From Straminergon stramineum (taxonomy: Eukaryota; Streptophyta; Bryopsida; Hypnales; Calliergonaceae): 64,000 nucleotides of DNA. Below, piece by piece: positions 58,493 to 64,000 of the stretch. The stretch lies in assembly GCA_963920665.1 (NCBI GenBank), contig OY987273.1, positions 9,860,501 through 9,924,500 of the forward strand, written 5' to 3'. A model generated the notes under the pieces. That model was not told where the DNA came from and searched no databases. It saw nothing but the letters and a program-made list of their open reading frames with translations. A program made the translations under genes and the position numbers. Each line of letters begins with the position of its first letter. Within the stretch, counting starts at the first letter, position 1.

Positions 58493-60181
58493 TTACACAA
58501 TAAGTGCCCACCCGAGATCCAATGGTGGCACTATCCGCTCCCGGCTCCATCTCCTCAAAAATCTCGTTCCAGTTCCAGTTCCGCTCCCCTCTTGAGGATT
58601 TGGAACCTGTTCACCTTCTGTTGAGCCTGGGGTTCAATCTAAGTCAGTGGCGGTTCCAGGCGTATTGGCCTGAGTCGCCCTAGCCTCTGATCTCTTGGAC
58701 TTGGGGGTCGCATCCTTCCCCTCTCCTACCATTACGTCCGGGAACGAATCCGGAAGGGAAATATCCGAGAGTCAAATCTCGCGTGAACAAGTTGCTCCCG
58801 ATGGTATCTGGGTACTCTCCTCCATCCAGTCCATTGCCTTCCGCGCCTCCTTCATTGCCGCTTCTACCTACTCGACAAAGTCTGTGAGAATCCTCACCAT
58901 CCGAGAACTGGATGTCTTCTTTTCTTCATGCACCTTCTCATCAAACAGCTTCACCTTAGGTGCGGCCATTCCAGTTTCCCCAAATGTGGCCTTCACCCGC
59001 TCCACCATCTTCTGAGACTCTTTCGCCATGGATCAAGCGGCTGCAAAGTTGTCCTTGAGGACAAGGAGTTTCGCCTTTGTCCGATCCAATTCCTCCTGCA
59101 GTCTCCAGATTTCCACCTCTTGTTTCCGGGACTCAACCGGATTGGAAATGCAACTGGCTACCTTCTTTGGTAGCTCTCTGTCTGGTGCTGCTCCCACCAA
59201 CTTTTCGATTGCGAGCAGGATCCTCCTCTTCAGTTCCCAATTTGCTCTCACATCGCATAGGATCTTGACGAGAGGGTTGAATGGATCGTCGGGATCCGAT
59301 TCTTCCGACATGGTCTTCTCAACTTCCGGTTTCTCTTTCGGTGCTGAGGTGACATGAGTGGGTGGCGTCCCCCGCTTGTTGGGAGAGGTTGTCTTCTATC
59401 GCTTGATCAACGACAAATCCGGTTCCTCCTCCTCTAACTCACTATTCTCCTTAGGTTCGGAACCAGATTCCATCTCGTCATCCATCTCCAATTCCCCGTA
59501 CCTTAGGAGAACTTTCTGAGCCTTCCACACCGTCTCGTCTCTTGCACTCAAGAGTTGGTGGGAATGGTAGAGATGGATAAGGTAGGGGCACACCAGAGTG
59601 GCCCTACTCTTTCCCACTCTACCTACAAGCTGGGCGACCTAATCGGAAATGATCCGGGCCCAATCAACTCTCCGATCTCCTCTCAGAGTGTCGAAGATAG
59701 TGTTGGCGAGGGAGATGGTCACCCTTGTCGGCTTTTCCAGATGCAGGACCAGAACTAAGAACTGCAACAGCCGGCGCTGTCGCTCATCGATGCAGTCCTC
59801 CACCGCGTATCTTTCCTTCAGGTTGATTGCACCTTGGAACTTTCCGCGAACAAACTCATCTTTCCGGCTTGCCATTCCTAGCCCTCCTGACCGGAAACTA
59901 TAGACTACTCTCCAAACATCCTCCGTCCAAAGATGCGGAACCGCTCTCAGAGTGTTATCAAACTCATTGGACAACTTGCCCAAGAGTTCTCTCACTATTG
60001 ACTCCTCTCTGAAGCCCCAGGGTTTCTCTACAAACCCCAAGCAACCCATGGACATTAAATCCTCCATGAGTTGGGACTTGGTTGGTTTAGTGGAGGGAAC
60101 AACTGGAATTACCTTCCGGAACTTTACCTCCACCGAGGACGTACTAGCCTGTCCGCCTCTACTTCTCCTAAGCTGCGGCAT
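58493..60181 (-). pseudogene. LTR-embedded ORF, family B, copy B2
   Basis: Starts at ATG 60181 (MPQLRRSRGGQ). The first 184 codons of this frame are free of stops (to 59,639), with GKFQGAINLKERYAVED, QFLVLVLHLEKPT and SLANTIFDTL. Further in-frame segments follow at 59617-59396 and 59311-59033, with VCPYLIHLYHSHQLLS. A one-base change near 58.59 kb shifts the C-terminal end, which then stops at 58493. It is the less mutated of the two family B frames and the best sequence for defining the protein. Confidence 0.75.
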
Positions 60182-60437
60182 GGACACGGACAAGCGCTCT
60201 CGGAACCCTTTTCAATTCTACCTCACTCTCTCCTAGCCACACGTCCCGTTCTCACTTTCTTTTTCCGATCTTAACCGGAAATCAAAGCTGTAACACTAAA
60301 CACTTCAACTCTCGCAGCAGACACTGACACAAAAGACTAACACGGAAAGCTAAGTGACAGGTGCAGATTGCAAACTCAAAGCACAAAGAGTGTTGGGAAA
60401 ATGAAAATGAAAAAGAGTATGATCTCAGTAGCCCAAC

Positions 60438-60450
60438 CCTTATATAGTCG
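60438..60450 (-). promoter_or_regulatory. TATA box of LTR B2
   Basis: The minus strand reads CGACTATATAAGG, identical in position and nearly in sequence to that of B1, about 260 bp before the ATG at 60181. Confidence 0.7.
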
Positions 60451-62040
60451 TTGGACTCCCTACCACTTCATCATGACCTATTCTGGATCCGGTTCCTATA
60501 TGGTATCTAGTCCTTTTCCTATCCAGTCAGACATTCGCTCCTATCCATTCACTCCCTAGGACCGGATTGAGCAAATCCATTCACTATCTCATTTTCCTTC
60601 TTTATTCTAGCTCTCGATGGTTCCTTAGCTAAATCCAGATACCTATCTCTAGTTTCCGATTAGTTTTACTAGGTAAACCAAAAAAATTGACAATTTCACG
60701 TCGTCACAATTTCTAAATAAGTCCTTGTCATATTCAACCATGTGTTCTATATTCATCCATTGGGTCAACTTTCCAATTGAATACGAGTCGGATTTCACCA
60801 AATATTTGTAGGTGGCTTTCATCACATCTAGACTCGTTTATGAATGCTTCGACCCATACAAATAGAACAACTCTAGAGTTGCCCACCAACAGCCCACCCT
60901 CTCAACATCAAGTTTTTCCTGTTTTTGATATCTAAAATGTGAGGGAGCTCCTTCTTGAATACGACTTGCAATTCTCCAATTACAAATCCCAATGTTGATC
61001 TCTTCGTTTGAAAAGGGGGGATAATGCAACAATATGTTCACAAGTGACAAGTCCTTATGTAGCAACCCTGCATTGTGCATGAGACTTGTCACATAAACTA
61101 GGGTACACACCAACTTCGCTTTGTATCTTCAGAAGAGGCTAATTTATTTTTGTTGTTGGCCTATAAGTTGCTTCACCAATTTGATATCATGCCATTTAGC
61201 ATGTGGCACCACCTTTTCATTCAAATGAAGCAACTCTTTGAAATTACTACCATTCCACCACAATGTACGCTTCCATTGTTTGGTCGTGGACAACCAAAAA
61301 TTTAATAATGGATGGATGATTCAACATGCATACCAAGGCCTTCACTAACCGCTCTACACTCACATTGTGTTTGTTCCTATGCACTAACAATTTCCTTGCA
61401 AAATGTAAATGTGATGGGATTGTGGACATCCCTTCAATGGGTACCTTGCACACCTTTGCTTACCCTCCTTGATGGTCAAATCTAGTAAGTGGGACCACCT
61501 TTGCCTTTGAGTAGACCCACATGATACATGATACACTATCTCTTGTAAATGCAACCTTCAATGCATCCACCTACTATTCCATACCCCTAGCTTTAGACCT
61601 TGACAATCTTTTTGCTACAATTTGCCACCAATCCATCTTCTTGCGAAATTCATGGGCTGTATCCGTTTCTCCAAATCAAGGCACTATAGGTTGCAACTCA
61701 AGCATCAACTTCTTGGTGTTGAATATGGCAATTTGTAGACAATTGCCAATCTAGGTTTGCCATTGGTTGAAATACACTTCATCTATAACTGCATAGTTCA
61801 AAGATTCTTTGCACTTCTTTGTAATGAAGTCCTTGAACTCGTCCTTCAACGATTGAATGCTTGCCTCTTAATTTCTCAAGTATTTCCTCTCCAAATATTG
61901 TACATTTTTTTCCTCATACCATTATAGAGAAGCCTCATGCACATAGGTCATATATCCTATTGGAAGATAGGTAGGGTCCTTGTTTTGTGCTACCTTGGAC
62001 TTCTTTGTCTTCAATGATCCTACACCCCGAGTTGCCCCCT

Positions 62041-62275
62041 TTATAGTTATATCTACAAGAAACATTGCAGGATTGTTAAGGTCCTTCTTCCAAGCCGATA
62101 TCCGTCCTGTACTACTTCCTTCTTTTGAAGTAGAAATGGTCCCTTTTTGAAAAAAGAGGCATTCTTCATTTGAATTTTGTGAGTGAAAAGGGCAAAACTT
62201 CCCCTTCTGAAGTCACCTTGGCCCAAGAGCACGCATTTAGCCACTTTGAGGTGGATAAAAGCCAATGCGCAAGAT
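62041..62275 (-). other. 5' region of kinase-like gene, shared with gene Y upstream DNA
   Basis: The minus strand reads an open 84-codon stretch (CALAFIHLKVAKCVLLGQG) entering from LTR A4. A block of about 60 bp here (plus strand GCCACTTTGAGGTGGATAAA) is similar to 55.85-55.90 kb (GCCACTTCAAGGTGAATAAA), just upstream of gene Y. The two pseudogenes may share a 5' region by duplication. Confidence 0.5.
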
Positions 62276-64000
62276 TGTGGGAATACGGAAACTTGGAACA
62301 GATTCAATTAGGATAGAATAGAACTAGGATATAGTTAAAGTTTTAATTTTTTTGGTTAGGCAAACAGAATTAGAATCAACTAGGCTTGAACTTTAAAATG
62401 AGTAAGTTCTAGGTGAGTAGAAACATAACGGATGTTCTGTAACCGGACTAGAGTTGGACCTGGAATTTGGAAATGACCTGGATAGGTAGATCTTATAGCC
62501 TAAAGTTCGGCCTAGGAATCTGAGGTACCATTTTGGGGACGCCCTTCTACCCATTTTCCATTGGGAACCATTGGCAGATCGTTAGGTACTTAAACCCACT
62601 ACCACCTCCATTTTTCTTCCTCTTTGTTCTGCAGCACTTTGTGCTTGTATAGTTGAGTGAAAAAGTGGTGAGTTAGTGACCGCATCAGGGAGAAGAAGAG
62701 TGAGGTTGATGCTTTCCACGCCGGGTCTGTATTTTGGGTATCGACGTTCTATGGTGGAAAATAGTAGCCGTAAACATATGGTCACACCCTAGATGGTTTG
62801 TCCCACCATCCCTATTGATGTGAACATCCGGAAGTAGTTAGAGGAAGATCTAATGTGTATAGGGTGTGTCAGGTTGATATGGAGATTGTGGAGCCTCAAG
62901 AATGAGGAGATGATTCAAGAATTGATTGTAGGTGCTTTGAATTAGTATGAGTTGACAATGAAGGGTCAACCCATAGCTTAGACAGAGGATATTTGGGCAG
63001 AAGTCTATAGGTTCCAAAGGAAAGGATCCAGACTAGCCTCCTAAAGAGATAAGTACTCGGTTGGAAAATTGAGGAGTTCGGCTAATGCAAAGGAGGGTTA
63101 TACTATCAGCGATTGCAAGGACAAGAGGCATAGGCAAGTGTTAGAATTCTTGATCCCAATTCTGTATCCGAAAAAGCCTACTTGGGTTACGATCACAGTG
63201 TCCAATACCATGTTTGAGGCGATGGAAAATAGATTCGTGCATTGGGGGAAGATTATCACAAGCATAGTGACCAAACTAGCTGACCATGTTGGAAAGAGTA
63301 AGCACAACCCTATCAACCTATATCTGTTTCATCTTTACCACCAAGCAGAGGTTTTGAGTAGTAAAGAGATGATAGAGTATAACACCAAATCTATGCTCTT
63401 GAAGTATGGCCTCACAAGTGAAGTCAAGTTGAAGTAGCCCGAATCCGAATCTGAAGAGCTTGGGAGGAGGAACCACTTGATGACTATTGGGAGAAGCAAA
63501 GGAAGTCCACTAATTTAGCCTTACATGGAAAGTTGCCAATTCTGGAGAATCAAGGGGAGAAGGGAGGAGCTTCATCGTTCAACAATGCTAGAATTGAGTG
63601 GGTGATGTAGGCAAAGCAATACCACGATAACATAGCGGATATCCTGGTCGAAGTCATCAAGGAGCCAAAGGTCAAACTGGATAAAGTTTTGAAAGAAATC
63701 AAGCGACGACTGAGTCCGAACGAGTTGAGAGGAAAGGATGAGCAAATCCAGAACTCAAAGAAGGAACAGGATGTTCTCCAATCCTAAGTGAATTGGGCGG
63801 ATGGAGAATTCATAGCATCAAAGTAGAGGGAGAAGGAGGCTCTTCACCTTGTTAAGAGTTTGACTGCTTAGATAGCAGAACCATTAGAGGTCATTAGCAA
63901 AGCCGCCTTTGTTGACCTTAGTTAATCCAAGAGGGGCATGTGACCAAATTGAAGATAGTGACGATCCTAGTCGACTTTCCAACCCTGACAGAGATAGTGT
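62276..64000 (+). mobile_element. LTR of family A, copy A4 (runs off the window)
   Basis: Starts TGTGGGAATACGG at 62276 and aligns with the A3 start (TTGGAA, ATTRAGTTAG-like, ATAGAACTA). The left target site would be AAGAT (62271-62275). The right end lies outside the window, so solo or intact status cannot be judged. Confidence 0.75.
62751..64000 (+). pseudogene. LTR-embedded ORF, family A, copy A4 (partial)
   Basis: The frame starts at ATG 62751 (MVENSSRKHMV). Early in-frame stops are mostly TAG. A stretch open from 63069 to 63437 has RHRQVLEFLIPILYPKKPT and NLYLFHLYHQAEVLSS. Downstream a frameshift follows near 63.45 kb. The coiled-coil region (KEQDVLQS, about 63.77 kb) can still be seen. 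Confidence 0.65.

Larger units (their letters stand above)
57322..60708 (-). mobile_element. Solo LTR of family B, copy B2
   Basis: 3387 bp. On the minus strand it starts TGTGACGACGTG (60,708) and ends GCTGTGATA (57,322), where the usual terminal CA has become TA. It is flanked by ATTTC at 57317-57321 and 60709-60713. It aligns with B1 throughout, and no partner LTR is present. It is inserted in the kinase-like pseudogene. Confidence 0.9.
57158..62040 (-). pseudogene. Kinase-like gene, split by LTR B2
   Basis: Minus strand, in two pieces: 62040-60714 and 57316-57158. In order: an N-terminal helical region (LKDEFKDFITKKCKESL, about 61.84 kb); an N-lobe (LNHPSIIKFLVVHD, EAYIVVEW, about 61.3 kb); a frameshift after VVEW, then GSNFKELLHLN; the catalytic loop HKDLSLVNILLH (about 61.05 kb); the DFG-equivalent GICNWRIASR (Asp to Asn, Gly to Arg); LFYLYG; and, after the LTR, the C-lobe end DVHKRPTCAQVVDLL (about 57.26 kb). 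The kinase fold is clear from spacing. The metal-binding Asp is lost and stops are present, so it is dead. Removing B2 leaves the frame open exactly at the join (DLFRN, HELLRYF). Confidence 0.7.

Overview
The window looks like nuclear DNA of a large, repeat-rich plant genome. The grounds are long terminal repeats (LTRs) with 5-bp target duplications, a ~58-bp satellite array, GT-AG introns, foldback and MITE-like elements, and decayed genes of plant-type families (DUF7869, an FCP1-like HAD domain with a DLNG motif, an 'ICNW' kinase). The repeated kinase, RING and methylase families suggest a seed-free plant (moss, lycophyte or fern), but that is inference. I see no intact protein-coding gene, no convincing tRNA or rRNA, and nothing prokaryotic.

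The older layer is a set of decayed host or transposon genes. Two convergent DUF7869 genes lie at 0.6-3.6 kb (+) and 7.0-13.3 kb (-). Gene D at 26.35-35.46 kb (+) joins an N4/N6 DNA-methylase-like domain to an FCP1-like phosphatase domain through an acidic linker. Gene Z at 38.98-49.6 kb (+) ends its recognisable part in a RING-like finger. Its paralogue, gene Y, lies at 50.2-55.5 kb (-). A kinase-like pseudogene lies at 57.2-62.0 kb (-).

The younger layer is LTR insertions, and every one I can delimit is a lone TG...CA block with no partner LTR and no gag-pol. Family A (~3.5 kb) lies at 9,436-12,908, 26,594-30,099, 39,328-42,843 and 62,276 to the window end. Family B (~3.4 kb) lies at 50,644-54,021 and 57,322-60,708. 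Single blocks are C (4.6 kb, 44,394-49,015) and D (1.3 kb, 18,978-20,291). Clean 5-bp target duplications are visible for A2 (GTCTT), A3 (AATAT), B1 (ACATA), B2 (ATTTC), C (GAAAC) and D (CCCAA). Removing an insertion often restores an open frame in the host pseudogene. The A and B blocks each carry one ~560-660 codon reading frame inside the LTR; the two proteins are related and resemble the plant 'Transposase_32'-type domain. In the best-preserved copies the frame is broken almost only by TAG codons.

Other structure: the satellite at 17.94-23.28 kb (about 70 units, each with an internal GGTGTGAA/TTCACACC inverted repeat), four long foldbacks at 4.3-5.7 kb, a 732-bp MITE-like element at 13.34 kb, a 3 x 69-bp tandem at 14.7 kb, a degenerate telomere-like tract at 15.65 kb, and a dispersed ~19-bp palindrome (TATCCTTGAGTCGAGGATA and variants) whose two arms change together. 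It occurs at 14.2-14.9 kb, 25.7-26.0 kb and inside gene D, including two of its introns.
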